The notes: generated by a model not told the origin, from the sequence alone. A stretch of 64,000 bases of DNA from Chamaecrista fasciculata (GCA_003254925.1 QANZ01026479.1:8968-72967), one strand, 5' to 3'; counted from the first letter of the stretch, positions 28,084 to 41,368 are shown. Translations and numbers: made by a program.

Positions 28084-28565
28084 AAATCATTTTAGTCCTG
28101 TACTTTTGTTCATTTTGATCCTTTAAGTTTCAAAAGATTCATATTAATATTAAATATTAGCAAAATGTTCATTTAGTTCATTTAGCAAAATTGTAACGAA
28201 AAAAACATAACTAACATTGTTTGATCATGAAATAAACAACTTAAAACTCACTTTCAAAACTTGATTTAATCATTTATTAACAATTACTTTCAAAACTTGA
28301 TTTAATCATTTATTAACAATTCGAACTAGCTAGAGAAAATATCATTTATTAACAATTCGAACTGGCTAGAGAAAATACCATTCGAAAGTAACACATACTA
28401 AACTCATTAGATTCAAACTCAAGAAATATAATCACATTCAATAATTTGAAATGAAAATAAAATATTTTGCTAACATTTAAAATCAATATAAACCTTTTGA
28501 AACAGAAAGGACTAAAATGAATATCAAATCATACATTTCAGACCAAAATGACAATTTGACCTTGT
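28084..28565. mobile_element. MITE-like inverted repeat element, ~480 bp
   Basis: Arms of about 100 bp are inverted copies: CATTTTAGTCCTGTAC-type sequence followed by GTTTCAAAAGATTCATATTA on the left, with the mirrored AGGACTAAAATGAATAT on the right. Between the arms are two short tandem duplications (37 bp near 28250-28320 and 41 bp near 28310-28380). Limits are approximate and no target duplication was fixed. Confidence 0.55.
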
Positions 28566-29204
28566 ATTTTTCTTCAGCTACTTGCTGATACTTTCGACGG
28601 TCAATCCCGATCAACACTTGTTCGGTGATATGAATCTGTCCATTTCGCTATTATTAAGGATCAAAATATTACCATTACTGTTACTAAGGATGCATAGAAT
28701 TTCGTGGTTATACGCCATCAATACACCACATGGATGCGCAATTATATTTTTATTGGTCATAACAATACTCAGACCTCACCCGACTTCCCATCAGAAGAGT
28801 GGGGATTGATAAAATTAAAATATGACGTGCAAGGAGCACGAACTTCTCCATTTTTCGCCCCAAAAGCAATCAAAGTTGTATTCATAATGTTACATCATAA
28901 TTCCCAAAAGGATTACCACCCAAAAGAACAAGAAATAAAAGAAAATTCATGTACAGAACACAAGTCGATATCCGAATATAATCAACATAGAGTCATCCAT
29001 AGCATATAGGGATCCTTTAAGAGATTTGCAATTATGAAACAGAAACAAGAGAAAACTTCATCCACAGTCTGTACCAAGGGGCCCTAAATTACAAACTAAA
29101 ACAACATCAGCTTTAGCTTACAATGGATCCAGATTTAACTTATCACTAATGACACCCAGATACAAAATACCTGTCAGAACTATTATGGGCAAGGGTCAAC
29201 AGCT
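28566..29204. other. Downstream region of RTNLB, no other gene
   Basis: Holds the likely 3' UTR of the minus-strand reticulon gene. Forward frames here (28582-28809, 28704-29009) have no recognisable motif. Confidence 0.5.
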
Positions 29205-31087
29205 TCAATCTTTCTTTCTATCCTTCAAAGGTCCCTTGGGAATCTTACTCAAAACCTTTGCATCAAACACTGCATACTGCTTCTTAATCTCCGCGGTGGC
29301 CTTCTCCGCAAATGAGTCCACCTGATCTTCATACTTCTCATAAAGAACAGGCACCGTGTGAAGCAAAACAAAAGCTGTTTCACAAAATATACAAATCAAA
29401 CCAATGTTTCAAGGCAGTCGGCATCAAGAGATAGAGAACGCTTTGTTACCTATGTAGAACAACGTCAAAAAATTGCACCAACCCCCTACAATAGAGAAAA
29501 CCCATAATCCAGCAATCACCTAATTGATGGCAAAACACAATCAGATTTCCTACCAGCCAAGTTAGAAATTAGCAAAACCGACAATGTTATTGCAAAATAT
29601 AACTACCTGCTTAATTATTGGACATAAAATACTTGCAGGCTATAATGACAAACATAAATTGAATTTTAACAAACCTGAGATCTCTCCCCTCTTTATCATC
29701 GCCACTACTTTGAATAAATATAAGCCAAATGAACACAGCAATACAAGAAAAAAAATCAATAAAGAAATTAACATACAGAGAGAAACTTCTTGAGATCCCT
29801 TCCAGATGCAATGTCCCTCAAAACCGAAAAAGCATGATTGATTTCAATTCTCAGAGCAGAGGCAAACTGAAGAACAGGTTCCTCGGGAATGTGAACTTCT
29901 GGGATCCGTGGAGGACTCCTAATCAAAAGAAAAGATTAATCAACAAATGAAAGGGAAAGATTATCAAAATGTTAAGACATGATATTGAAACTTTACTTGT
30001 TGATAAAAGTGGAGGCATTGGACCACAAGAACAACAATGCCAGCGCAAGTATCAGGACATGGCAAACCAGAGTGAGCAGGTGATATTCAATCAATTCAAA
30101 AAGAACCCAAACAGCGGTAGCAGCACCAAGCACACCGGCAGATATCTTCTTATTCCTCCATAGGAAAACATCGGCAGCTGGTGCATACCAGGTAAATCAA
30201 TATTCAATATAAGGTGTAAACAACGGCAAACAGACAAAGAAAGCATCCTAAAAGTTCTTAAATCCTTAGCCATATAATCCGCCAATCTTAAAATTTGAAT
30301 TATGTTTGAAATATATGAAATCAAGCTTATCATCAAGGTTCGCGATCTATAATTTCATTGACGATAAAATTACAGAAAACACAGTAAATTCGAAGTTCAT
30401 CAACACAAACTATGTAATTGAAGTGATGTGAGTGCAGATCTGGCCAAACGCTAAGCACAGAATCATGATCCAAATCACAGAACCTGGCCCAAAATACCTC
30501 ATTTGAAACAATCCTCTACTTTTAGTAGAACACATTTCCTTGAAAATCATCGAGAAAAAGAAGCAAGGAGGCCTCAATTATTGAGGATCCAATGTTTTCT
30601 TCGGGGAGATCTACTGAGGATCCAATTTTCAAATCAAGATATCGATGCACTAAAAACCCTAATTTCAATACAAACCAGACCCGGTCAGATCACTGTCGAT
30701 GGAGATAGAAATTTCATGATCCGTAAACTAATAAACTAGGATAGCTTAATTCATCCACACAAAGCAGCAGTAAGAAGTAGTTGTAATTCAGCAGAAATTT
30801 GAGAGCGAAGAAAAAAAAACAAAAGAGAGCACAAGTGAGTCAGCGAATAGAAATCACATACGCTTTCCACCACCAAAGACCTTGTGCACAGGCTTCTCCC
30901 TTCCAAAAATCCTGAAAATCTTGGACTTGATCGTAGGAGATGAGCTGGGCTTCTCATTGTCTGAGTCAGATGAGGAGGAGGAAGAGGAATGGTGATCGTG
31001 AATCTTCTCCGATATCTTCTCCAGTAGGGATTCGCCTTTGGTCTCCTCATGCTCATGCTCATGCTGGTGCTCGTGATGATCTGCCAT
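29205..31087 (-). CDS. RTNLB: Reticulon-like protein B (RTNLB)
   Basis: Five coding exons on the minus strand: 31087-30862, 30177-29997, 29918-29777, 29519-29450, 29374-29205; 262 aa. Reticulons insert as hairpins into the tubular ER and bend it. The N-terminus is cytosolic, His/Glu-rich then a run of Ser (34-40), with [12 protein letters not shown] and [14 protein letters not shown] leading into the reticulon domain. Two long hydrophobic hairpins follow (about 85-130 and 180-220), separated by the conserved loop [14 protein letters not shown]. The tail K-D-R-K-K-D is the lysine-rich ER-retention-like end typical of plant RTNLBs. Length and exon pattern fit RTNLB1-8-type members; I cannot say which one. 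It is convergent with the AAA ATPase gene. The ATG chosen is the first that gives the family N-terminus. Confidence 0.93.
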
Positions 31088-31508
31088 GGCTCAAACACTA
31101 GGTATCGATGATGATGAACAAAAACCCTAAAGCTCGGTTATAACGAGTGGTGCAGAGAAAGAAACACCCTTTTTTCTTTCTTTGAAGTGTGAAAAACGGC
31201 CATTTCTGATGTTGTACAAGTAACGATGGTGGATTCGATCTTGGCCGTCCGTGTGGCCCGAAATCTAGCGACTCGGATCGCAAGCCGTAAGATGAGGATG
31301 GACAGATACGAATCCATGTGAATCGTGGAAGGGGCCTCAACCGTTGGATTAAACGGCACATCAAACGCCGTTAAGCGACATCTTGCGTGGACGCGTGGCG
31401 TGCCAATAATCATCGGTGTTTCAATTCAAAGTCACGAGAAATAGAGCCGACGAGACGAGAAATTCAACTGGGACCCACCGAGATCGATCAATAAGTATTC
31501 TGGCCTAA
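31088..31508 (-). promoter_or_regulatory. Upstream region of RTNLB
   Basis: Comparatively GC-rich region just 5' of the minus-strand start codon. It must contain the leader and core promoter, but no single box stands out. Overlapping minus-strand frames here (31098-31413) show no family motif. Confidence 0.4.
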
Positions 31509-31833
31509 GAAGCATGGACACTTCATTTTGAGGCCGTGTCGCCGTGTCAGACACGTGTCAGTGTCCGACACCCGTACGACACTGACACGACACGACACAT
31601 ATTCATAAATTTTAAAATATAAATCAATTTTTTGTGACTTTTGCATGACATATAAGAGAAAATAATAATATTTATGACATATATTATGAATAAAACTTGT
31701 AATTTTTAATTTTTTCATTAAAAATTATGAATATTTAATTATTTATATATATAAATATATGACGTGTCGTGTCGTGTAATTTTGACAGTTTAGCGTGTCG
31801 CTGTGTCCGTGTCCGTGTCAATGTCCATGCTTC
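31509..31833 (+). repeat. Copy 2 of the ~330-bp TIR repeat family
   Basis: Starts GAAGCATGGACACTTCATTT and ends AATGTCCATGCTTC, giving TIRs of at least 12 bp. GTGTCCGTGTCCGTGTC and GTGTCAGACACGTGTC blocks lie just inside the two ends and AT-rich sequence in the middle. It is non-coding, the cleanest copy of the family in this window. Confidence 0.7.
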
Positions 31834-31933
31834 CTAGATTTTGGCCAAATCCTGATCAAAATTTTATTTATTTATTTTTAATTTAATCTCTTATAAATTA
31901 CTATCTTTTTAAATCATTCAATCTAAGAAGGAT

Positions 31934-32264
31934 GAATACTGACACGGATACGAGACACGATACAGATATGGACACAGCGATACATTAAACTTTTAAAATT
32001 ATGCTACACGACACGACATATATTTATATATAAAAATAATTAAATATTCATAATTTTTAATGAAAAATTTGAAAATTACAATTTTTATTCATAATATATG
32101 CCATATCTATTATAATTTTATTTTGTCTGTCATGTTAAAATTATAAAAAATTGATTTATATTTTAAAATTTATGAATATGTGTCGTATCAGTGTCGTACG
32201 GGTGTCGGATACTGACACGTGTCTGACACAGCGACACGCCCTCAAAATGAAGTGTCCAGGCTTC
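31934..32264 (-). repeat. Copy 3 of the ~330-bp TIR repeat family, inverted
   Basis: The same blocks as copy 2 in reverse order (ends GTGTCCAGGCTTC on the right). It lies only about 100 bp from copy 2 and in the opposite orientation, so the pair forms a large imperfect inverted repeat. Confidence 0.7.
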
Positions 32265-34324
32265 CTAGCATTCAACTAATATTTAATTAAATTTATGAAA
32301 TAGTAATGATAATTAAAAATATAATATCATAAATTAATAATATATTTCAAATAACACAAATAAATTGATAAAAATTATAAATCTTATCTAAAATTTTTAA
32401 AAAATTAAAAATTATTTATAATGATTAATTTTAATAACATAAAAATGTTTTTTCGTGACAATCAAACATGTCATTTTATTAATTAATGGTCTACATCTTC
32501 AATAATATAAAGAATTAAATACAAGGACTAAAATTGATGATAAAATGAATTGTAAGGAACTAAGATAAATATAGGAGGGACCAAATTGAAAATAAATTTA
32601 ACTTAAGAGACTAAAATGGATGTTTTTGTCTTTTCTTTTCATTAAAAAAGGAGAAAATTTACTATTTGATTCTTGAATTTACACCGAAATAATTAAAATA
32701 CATGATGTGGTTCCTGAAATCTATCGATTGTCAATTATTTAGTCTTAGCAGTAGTTTGGTCTTTGAATTTAAATTAATTTAATATTTTATTATCTCTAAA
32801 TTTTTATTAAATTAATACTTTTTGGTCCTAAATTTGACTAAAAATCAAATCATTGACAATTTCAATAATTCATGGATTAAGTTGTATATTTTGATTATTC
32901 AAAGATTGATTATTGATTCAAAATAAATTTAGAAACTAAATAGTAAGTTTTCTATAAAAAAAAATTATTTGAAAGGTGAAAGAGAAAAGAACTAACGCAT
33001 ATCTTCACCCTCGAATCAATCACTGCACTAACACTATCCTAAATTAAGCACTTACTTTCTAAAAAACTGAGAATCAATGTATTAATAGAAAAATTGTTGA
33101 AATTGTGAGATGAAGAGCAAGCAGACAAAGATGTATAGACAACGTCAAGCACTGAATGAGTTATTATGAGTGGATAAATTTTGTGAAAGCCTTGACAAGC
33201 TCTCTCAACTACCCAATTAGCTTATTCACATGGATGCTTTAAATGAGCAAGAGAGATAAGATCCATAACAAAAATGACAAACATATAGGTGATGACGGCA
33301 GAGACCAAACACAAGAATAAAGCGATGAACAGTCTACTTTAAGTCTCCATCCGTAGAAAATGAGACTAGTTTTAATTGGTTGAAGTACACGTACATATCA
33401 GTGATTAAATCTATTTATCTACTTCAATTTAACCATAATTACCAACACATGCATATTAATCAAGTTTGATTGCCTCTAGTACGTCAACGTTTTGAAGCAA
33501 CAAAATCATTTTAAAAGCAGACAGGAAAGCACAAACAATTGAACACTGCAGCCCCTGGAGCAATATCTTGTTATGAATTATGATCACGCTGGCTAATTAA
33601 GAACAGAAACACCATAATATATAGTAAGGTGTGGGTGTGTATATTTAATCAGACACCATAAACTTGGAAAAGACAAGAAACAGATCTTTGGTTTCAATTT
33701 GAGAGAAGCAAAGTAAAAGGGAAAATCTTATATATATATATATATAAAACAGAAAGCAGAGTTAGCTAAATATTGTGTGGATTCCTTACAAATCGAGTTT
33801 GGAAATTAATGTCTAGGGTCTAGCTAGTTGGGTGAATGAATTAAAAAAAGAGAGAGATGAGAGGAATAAATTACCTGAAAGGAGTGATGCAAAAAGCAGA
33901 GAATGGTTTAGGAAGGGAGGAGGTGCTGAAGAAGAAGAAGAAGAAGCTTGATGGTTGTTTGAAAAACTAGAGGCTGGGAGTTGACAGAATTACAGAAATA
34001 GCATTGAGATTTGTTTGAATTAGCGATGAGGGAGATTGTATAGTGGGGGGTATTATAGGGATTCATGAGAAGGGCTGCAGATGAATTTGTTTGGAAAGCG
34101 AACAATTAGCGAATATGCGTTGGAGCATCTCATACTCATTTCTCATACAATCAAAATACTTCTTGCCATCTTGTTCCTTCTTTTGTTTGTGTTTGGATCA
34201 CATTTCACTTTCAGGCCCAATTCACCAATGTCTAAGCCTTTTATCTTTTTAACTCGCCATAATCTCGTCTAGTTACTGCTAGGATCACAATTTGGACCAC
34301 CACCACTCATAAAAAAGAAGGGAC
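32265..34324. other. AT-rich intergenic region; possible orphan minus-strand leader
   Basis: No protein-coding gene recognised. On the minus strand a TATA-like CCTATAATACC (about 34049-34059), a pyrimidine-rich leader with CTT repeats and a possible donor CTTTCAG|GTAATT near 33874 look like a promoter plus first exon, but no downstream exon or miRNA was recognised. Some 'GGACTAAAATTGA' phrases near 32520-32630 are of transposon type. Confidence 0.4.
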
Positions 34325-34635
34325 TGTTATAAATAATTATGTTTGTGAATATCCACATTTGTCTTTTGGTATTCTCTATGCATAGAAGTTTGAGTTTTCC
34401 TTTTACTTTCTCTATGTACATGAATATAACCTTATCCCTTCATTATGTACATTAAGTTGGTACATCTCCCTTATAGATCCTTTAGCCTATAAATAGAGGC
34501 TTTAGGTGTTGATGTAAAGTGGATGAAATGAGTTGAATGATAAGAACCACTCTCCCCTCTTACTTTTCTCTATTCTTTGAGTATTCATATTTCTTATATT
34601 TTATAACATATTCATATTTCTTATATTTCATAACA
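34325..34635 (+). repeat. 5' LTR of the copia element
   Basis: Begins TGTTATAAATAATTATG and ends TTCATAACA, with TATA box CTATAAATAG at about 34490. The first 219 bp recur at 41369-41587. Confidence 0.85.
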
Positions 34636-35172
34636 CGTTATCAGCACGAGCCTCTACCGGTTTGAGCTTTTGGCATATGTGCATGTGTCTACTCATTCAA
34701 GCTTTTAGCATCTGTTCATGGGTTTTTATCCATTTGAGTTCTAGGTAACTAAACATGAGCCTTACCGGTGAGTTTTTGGTAACTAAGTACAAATCTCTTC
34801 TGATTTCAATTTTGGATAATTAAAGAGGTAAGTTAATTATCGTTCAAGCTTTCTTGTTAAAATTACTAAAGGTAAGAAACTTTTATGCTAGATTGTTTAT
34901 CATTATTTTAATATATTTTATAAGTTTATTATTGTGGTCATCTTCTTACGATTTGGAAATGTTTCATATAGCCTGAAACTACATATGATTAAGTTTTCAA
35001 ATAAAAGTGACCAAGTCACATGTAATTGAAGTTTCATATATTTAAGTAAATGGCCCGAAGCCATATTATGTTTTGATTCAACTTTATTGAATCAATTATT
35101 GTATTCTTGCCAAAGATTAGTGCAATGAAAGGTTATTGCACATGTTGATTATTTATCAAGGGCTATAGTTTG

Positions 35173-35400
35173 GTATTTTGGCTATTGAAGCTGTTTAATA
35201 TCACCCTTGACGGCTAATAAACTTTGGCTATTGAAGCTGTATAATATCAGCCCCGAAGGCTTAGACTTTAGCTATTGAAGCTGTCTTATATCAGGCCTAA
35301 AAGCTAATAGTTTGACTATTGAAATGATCCTATAATGCCTTGAAGACAATAATTTGGCTATTGAAGCTGTGTTATATCAGCCATGAAGGCTAATAGTCAA
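35173..35400 (+). repeat. Five ~55-bp tandem units inside the copia element
   Basis: Imperfect units built on TTTGGCTATTGAAGCTGT followed by ATATCAGCC...GAAGGCTAAT. They lie in the leader or gag-side part of the element. No function is assigned. Confidence 0.75.
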
Positions 35401-36008
35401 ATAGAAATTAATAACCTTGAAGGCGAACCTTGAAGGTGAATAGAATTATATTTTGACCAATTGCTGATAGCAATTACGGTGTTGTCAAAAAAAATATATA
35501 TTTGTCAATAGTCCTGAAGACTAACATCAATCTAAATATTTGATAGACCTGAAGGTCTATATCAAAATAAATGTTTATTTTATATGTGGATTGATTGATG
35601 TATTTTTAGATGTGATATGTGATCACAATTAATCTTGTGAGGTGTTTGATATGTCAAAAATTATTGATATTGAGTCTCCAGTAGAGACGGCAGTGACAAT
35701 ATGTCAATTATTAAATGAGATTGTCATTGATTTATTTTGACAAGTGAACCTGAAGTTCACAGTACATTTATTCTGATAATGATTATTTTTCTCTGAAAGA
35801 AAGAGAATTGAAAAATCTCACAAAGATACTTTGGAAGAGTAATAATATATACTCTAGAAGAGTGAGATTCTCATATTAACAAGATTATATTTCTTGATGT
35901 AACCCTGTAGTGGTTTGGAATTTGGATACTATTAAAGTATGACATCAATAAACTCAAGGAGAATTTGAGTATATGATATGAACGAGTTCTTACGTCTTGG
36001 TATCTCAA

Positions 36009-36139
36009 TGAATATGAGATAGTTCCTGAAGAACTAAATATGATATGGTTCCTGAAGAACTGAATATTAGATAGTTCCTGAAGAACTGAATATGAGATAG
36101 TTCCTGAAGAACTAAATATGAGATAGTTCCCGAAGAACT
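36009..36139 (+). repeat. Five ~30-bp tandem units inside the copia element
   Basis: Units of ATATGAGATAGTTCCTGAAG AACTAA type repeat about five times with few changes. They resemble in style, but not in sequence, the 55-bp units upstream, and related 'AGAAGTTCATT' words recur near 36490-36570. Confidence 0.75.
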
Positions 36140-37648
36140 AATCCATTTTATTTAATTTATTTATCTCATTTATTTCTTTGATTGTATATTATTATTCTAT
36201 TATCATTTTTAATTTGGTTAACAATTTATATGTTAATAATGTATTACTTTATTTCTTTCAGCCTTTTTCATCTATCTTTATATGATCTCTTGTTTGTGTA
36301 TAAATCATGTATCCATCTAATTGTACGTCATACGATCAAAAATCTTGTTGAATTATATCAAGCTTTCCTGAAGGAAAGCAAAATATGATGGAGGAAAAAT
36401 GAAATATAATATCGGACATGTGATCGTATGCTCCAGAAGAGCCCTCCATCTTGTACTATATTTGTATTAGTATAATTAAAACATATGTTGTAATGGACCA
36501 GAAGTTCATTGACATATGTTGTAATGAAGCAGAGGTTCATTATTTTAAAGGAGAAATGAACCAGAAGTTCATTAATTTAAAGGATACGTTTATAATTTTG
36601 TATGACCGGTTAGACCATCCCGGTTCACGAATAATGCGAACTCAAATTAATGCCTATTAAAGAACCAAAAGTTTCTTGTATATAATGAGTTCTAGTGTTG
36701 CATGTTCTCAATGAAAATTGGTTTTAAGACCATTACCAGCAAAAGTTGGGATTGGATCCCTTGGAATTCTTGAACGCGTTCATAGAAAAATTGTGGACCT
36801 GAAGTGCCACCTTGTGGACATGTCGATCCACTTTGTTCCAAGAAAAATATTGAGCTCAAGTTTTGGATTATTCCATCAAGAATATTTTATAATGCTGGTG
36901 AATTTATATCCCAAGTTTTAAAGGGCTATTATATGCTAGTTGGGATAAATGTGGTACATCAGGTTATTTGTGTCCACACGGTCAATGGTCTTGTTGAATA
37001 ATTAAATACCTTATGAGAACATATCAATTTATATGATGCAGCACTTGTACGCATTAAATTAATAACGTATCGTAAATTCTCCCATATGCTATTGGCTTTG
37101 GGTCAGGAGCCGAATATTTCTCATTTAAGAATTCTTTGGGTGCTGGATTTATATTGCTCCACCATGTGAATCAAAATGGGCCCCAACAAAAATTAAGAAT
37201 ATAAGTTGTTAAATTATAGTTCATGACATGATTTGTCAATGAAATTAATTTTTCAGCATTAGGGGGAGAAAGAAAATAGCTGGAATGGAAAAATGAATTA
37301 CAAGGAATGCATGNTGCTGGATTTATATTGCTCCACCATGTGAATCAAAATGGGCCCCAACAAAAATTGAGAATATAAGTCGGGTATGAATCCTGTTAAA
37401 TTATAGTTCATGACATGATTTGTCAATGAAATTAATTTTTCAGCATTAGGGGGAGAAAGAAAATAGCTGGAATGGAAAAATGAATTACAAGGAATGCATG
37501 ATTATTATATTCATTTGATCCTCATGTGAATTTGAAGTGAATAATTTATTTGAAGAATATTGTAAATAAATTGCAAAATGCATTCACTGACCCATAGAAA
37601 TGGTAAAGACAGATTTTCCAGCTGAAAATGCTCCAATATATATTGAAG

Positions 37649-39435
37649 GGCAAAACACCCTTTCGTGCCCCTAACGTTTACAGTGATTTTCAGTTATGCC
37701 CCTAACGTTTCATTTTGTTCAAACGTGCCCTCAATGTGAAACTAACGTTTCAATTATGCCCCCAATTTTGACTCAATGCCCATGTGGCAATTTTTTTACT
37801 TATGTGTCATTTTTTTGGTCTGACGTGGCATGATGACTGGACATTCATATTTTTTTTCCCACCGTGGCATGATGACTGGATTTCCATTTTTGAACATAAA
37901 AATTGAGAAAACTAGCAAATCAGTCCCTGGATTTACATTTTTCATCATCTTCATTCATTTTAGTCCCAAATCCTCAAAATAAAATTGTAAAGTGTCCCAA
38001 AACTCTTCCAAACATTTCAATTTAGTCCTTAAAAGTATTAAAAACCCTAAAACCTTTAAAAAAAGTCTGAGTTATACAATTAGGTCTCTGTCCCATTATT
38101 ATCTCATTATTCTCAATCTCCCTCTTTTTCATCATTTTTATTCATTTTAGTCCCAAATCCTCAAAATAAAATTGTAAAGTGTCCAAAAACTCTTCCAAAC
38201 ATTACAATTTAGTCCTTAAAAATATTAAAAACCCTAAACTCAAAAACCCTAAACCCTAAATCCCTAAAACTTAATTTTTTTAATCTTTATCTTCATCCAA
38301 TTTAGTCCCTAAAAATATTAAAAACACTAATCCTAAAACTCTAAATACTAATCCCTAATCCCTAAATCAATTTTGTTCATCATCATCAATTGATCATCAT
38401 CCATAATCTGTAAAAAAAAAAAATACCCATCTTAGCATCCATAATCAATAAGCAACCAAATCATCATCTTCTTCCTTCCTCCTCCCATATTATCGACGAG
38501 ATTGATTCCAGAAACAGAGAAGAACGATTTCAGTTTAGGGTTTCGTCTAAATCGTTGTTGAAATCGTTGACTAAAATCGTCGACGATTTCAGTTTAGGAT
38601 TTCGGAAAAACGATCTCAGTTTAGGATTTCAGAAAAACAACGATTCTAGTTTAGGGTTTCCTTTGTTCACTACCACCTGGTTTGTCACCACCACCGCCAA
38701 ATCGATTTTTCCGCCGATGATGAAATAGGACGAGATGGTTTATTTTTTACGTCGATGGTGATGAGCGATTATAGAGTTCGTCGATGATGAGGATGAAGGT
38801 TTGGGAGATGCCACACAGAGATGTTGGCGGCGATGTCACGCAGAGATGGATGATGATGGTGGTGGTTTAGATCGATTGGGGTTTTAGAGGGGTGTTTTGG
38901 GGATTTGACACGAGATGACAATTTAAAAAAATATTTTTAAGCACTTTAGGATTTTAGAGTTTGGGTTTTAGGGTTTAGGATTTTAGAGTTTCGGGTTTGG
39001 GATTTTAGGGGTTTTGGGTTTAGAGTTTTAAGATTTAGGGTTTTTAATATTTTTGAGGACTAAATTGGAATGTTTGGAAGATTTTTGGGACACTTTACAA
39101 TTTTATTTTGAGGATTTGGGACTAAAATGAATGAAGATGATGAAAAATGTAAATCCAGGGACTGATTTGCTAGTTTTCTCAATTTTTATGTTCAAAAATG
39201 TAAATCCAGTCATCATGCCACGGTGGAAAAAAAAATATGAATGTCCAGTCATCATGCCACGTCAGACCAAAAAAATGACACATAAGTAAAAAATTGCCAC
39301 ATGGGCATTGAGTCAAAATTGGGGGCATAATCGAAACGTTAGTTTCACATTGAGGGCACGCTTGAACAAAATGAAACGTTAGGGGCATAACTGAAAATCA
39401 CTGCAAACGTTAGGGGCACGAAAGGGTGTTTTGCC
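37649..39435. mobile_element. Long-TIR Mutator-like element nested in the copia element
   Basis: Ends GGCAAAACACCCTTTCGTG and CACGAAAGGGTGTTTTGCC mirror each other. The arms extend for several hundred bases (to about 38055 on the left and from about 39035 on the right). Direct repeats TATATTGAAG flank it (37639-37648 and 39436-39445), the Mutator signature. The interior shares long stretches with the element at 8027-11419 (the 'TAGTCCCAAATCCTCAAAAT' module and CCCTAAA words), so the two are relatives. No transposase frame. The GC-richer middle (about 38480-38890) may be captured sequence, but I do not recognise it. Confidence 0.85.
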
Positions 39436-41368
39436 TATATTGAAGTCCCTGAACGGACTAATCGGTTCCAGAGATAAGAATCCTCGAAAATAAAAGGAGC
39501 ATATGAAAAAAAAAATGGTCGAATCGAGGAAATATATGAAGGCATAATGAATGAAAAATCTCCGGAAGAGATTCAGGAACCTGAAAGTGAATAATGAGAT
39601 CTCAATATGTTTATTATTGCCAAAGTATGGAACCGATATGAAAATATTGTCGACAAAGTATTTACATATAATGTAGCGCTACAAATTACAAATTATAAAA
39701 AAATGAGGATCGTGAATAATAATTCGTCGAAGGATGTCGACGTGAATATTGGCCAAATTGACAAGAAAGGATCTAAGATGAGTAAAACTCACTTGAGAAA
39801 TGTGGAAATTTTTGGACTTGAAGTCCACAGACATAATGGTGTACAACCAGCATGATGGTGTACAACCAGTTGAATATAAATAAGTCTTTGTGCGAAAAGA
39901 AACGAGCGAATTGCAATTTTGAGATACAAAGACTAGAAATTTATTATAAGGAGTTTAATTCTCCCGTGGTGGATGCAATTATTTTGAATATATGATCTGG
40001 CTGTTTATAAAAGGCTTTGATGTCCAAATATTTGAAGGTGTAAAGTTAGTAAGGTACAAATGAGTTTATGAGTAAAATCGTAATAAAATGAAAGGCTAAA
40101 GTCGTAGGATATAAACTCAAAGGTCTCACATTGAATATGTAAAGACATATTCTCTAGAGATGGATGCAATCCCGAAGATGGATGCGACCCTCTTCAAATA
40201 TTTTAGTAGTCTAGCATTGTATGAACAAACTTGATATACATATAATGACTATGGTTATAGTCCATTCATATGGCTTATTGGACAATGAATTTTATATGCA
40301 AATCCCTGAAGGATTATAGGAAGCATGTCAGATGTCTTGTTCAATAAAGATGAATAAAATCCTACATAAGCTTGAAAAAAAAAACTTGGACATATGTGCT
40401 ACAATCATCTCAAGAAATATTATTTGAAAGATATCAAACTATGTATATTTGTTATTGTTGGAACTCTTGAAGAGTTCAAAACATAGTACAATATTGATAG
40501 TTTTGCAAGAAAGATTCTGCAAAGATAAAATTGTCTCATCTTACTAATTAAGTAAGTATAATATAATAGTGAGGTTATTACTCATATTATGTGAAAGTGT
40601 ATTGAGATACTTTCAAATGGATAAAGTGCATGGACATGGTGTAACCATGATAGTTAGATAAATCATTTGAAGTGATAAAGTAGCCTATTAACCTCAAATG
40701 AAGATGAAATTCTTTGGTCTTGTAGTACCATATCTTCATATTATAAGAGGATTAATGTTTTCTGTATACTTGCTAGCGAGATATAGTTCTTCCTTAATTA
40801 ATGACATTGACAAGGAATGACAAAAATATTTTAAAGATAAAGGTTTATTTTATTTAAATAGATTTAGTTCATCATTACTTGATGATGTAGATGTTAGCTG
40901 AGTATCTGACCTTTAGAGACAATGCATAAGGCAAATAAAAATGTGTTTAGTTGAGACTACTAATTCAACACATCCAGAAGATGTGTAATTTGTTTTTTTT
41001 TGCAGGAAACTCTGTCAACCTTATTGTATGAAGATAATATGACATGTATAGTTCAGCTAAAAGAGAATTTAGCAGATTTACTTGTGATATCAAAAGCAAG
41101 GCGACATAGAAGTTCAACAAGTTCGCTCAAGTGATAATTTAGCAAATTTATTTATGGAGGCATTGCCAATTGCAACATTTAAGAAATTGGTTCATCAGAT
41201 TTGAATGCGGAAATTAAAAGATCCTTAGTGATGTTATGATGAGGGGGAGATACGCGCTGTACTCTTTTTCCCTTCGCCATGGTTTTGTCCCACTGGGTTT
41301 TCCTGGCAAGGTTTTTAATGAGGCAGCATGTAATGCGTATCAATAAATTGTGGATATTCAAGGGGGAG

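Noticed and set aside
33908-34105. 65-residue minus-strand protein
   Set aside because: No motif or conserved feature; the segment looks like an untranslated leader with CTT repeats.
35173-36139. CRISPR-like array
   Set aside because: Units are contiguous tandem repeats without unique spacers, in a plant retrotransposon.
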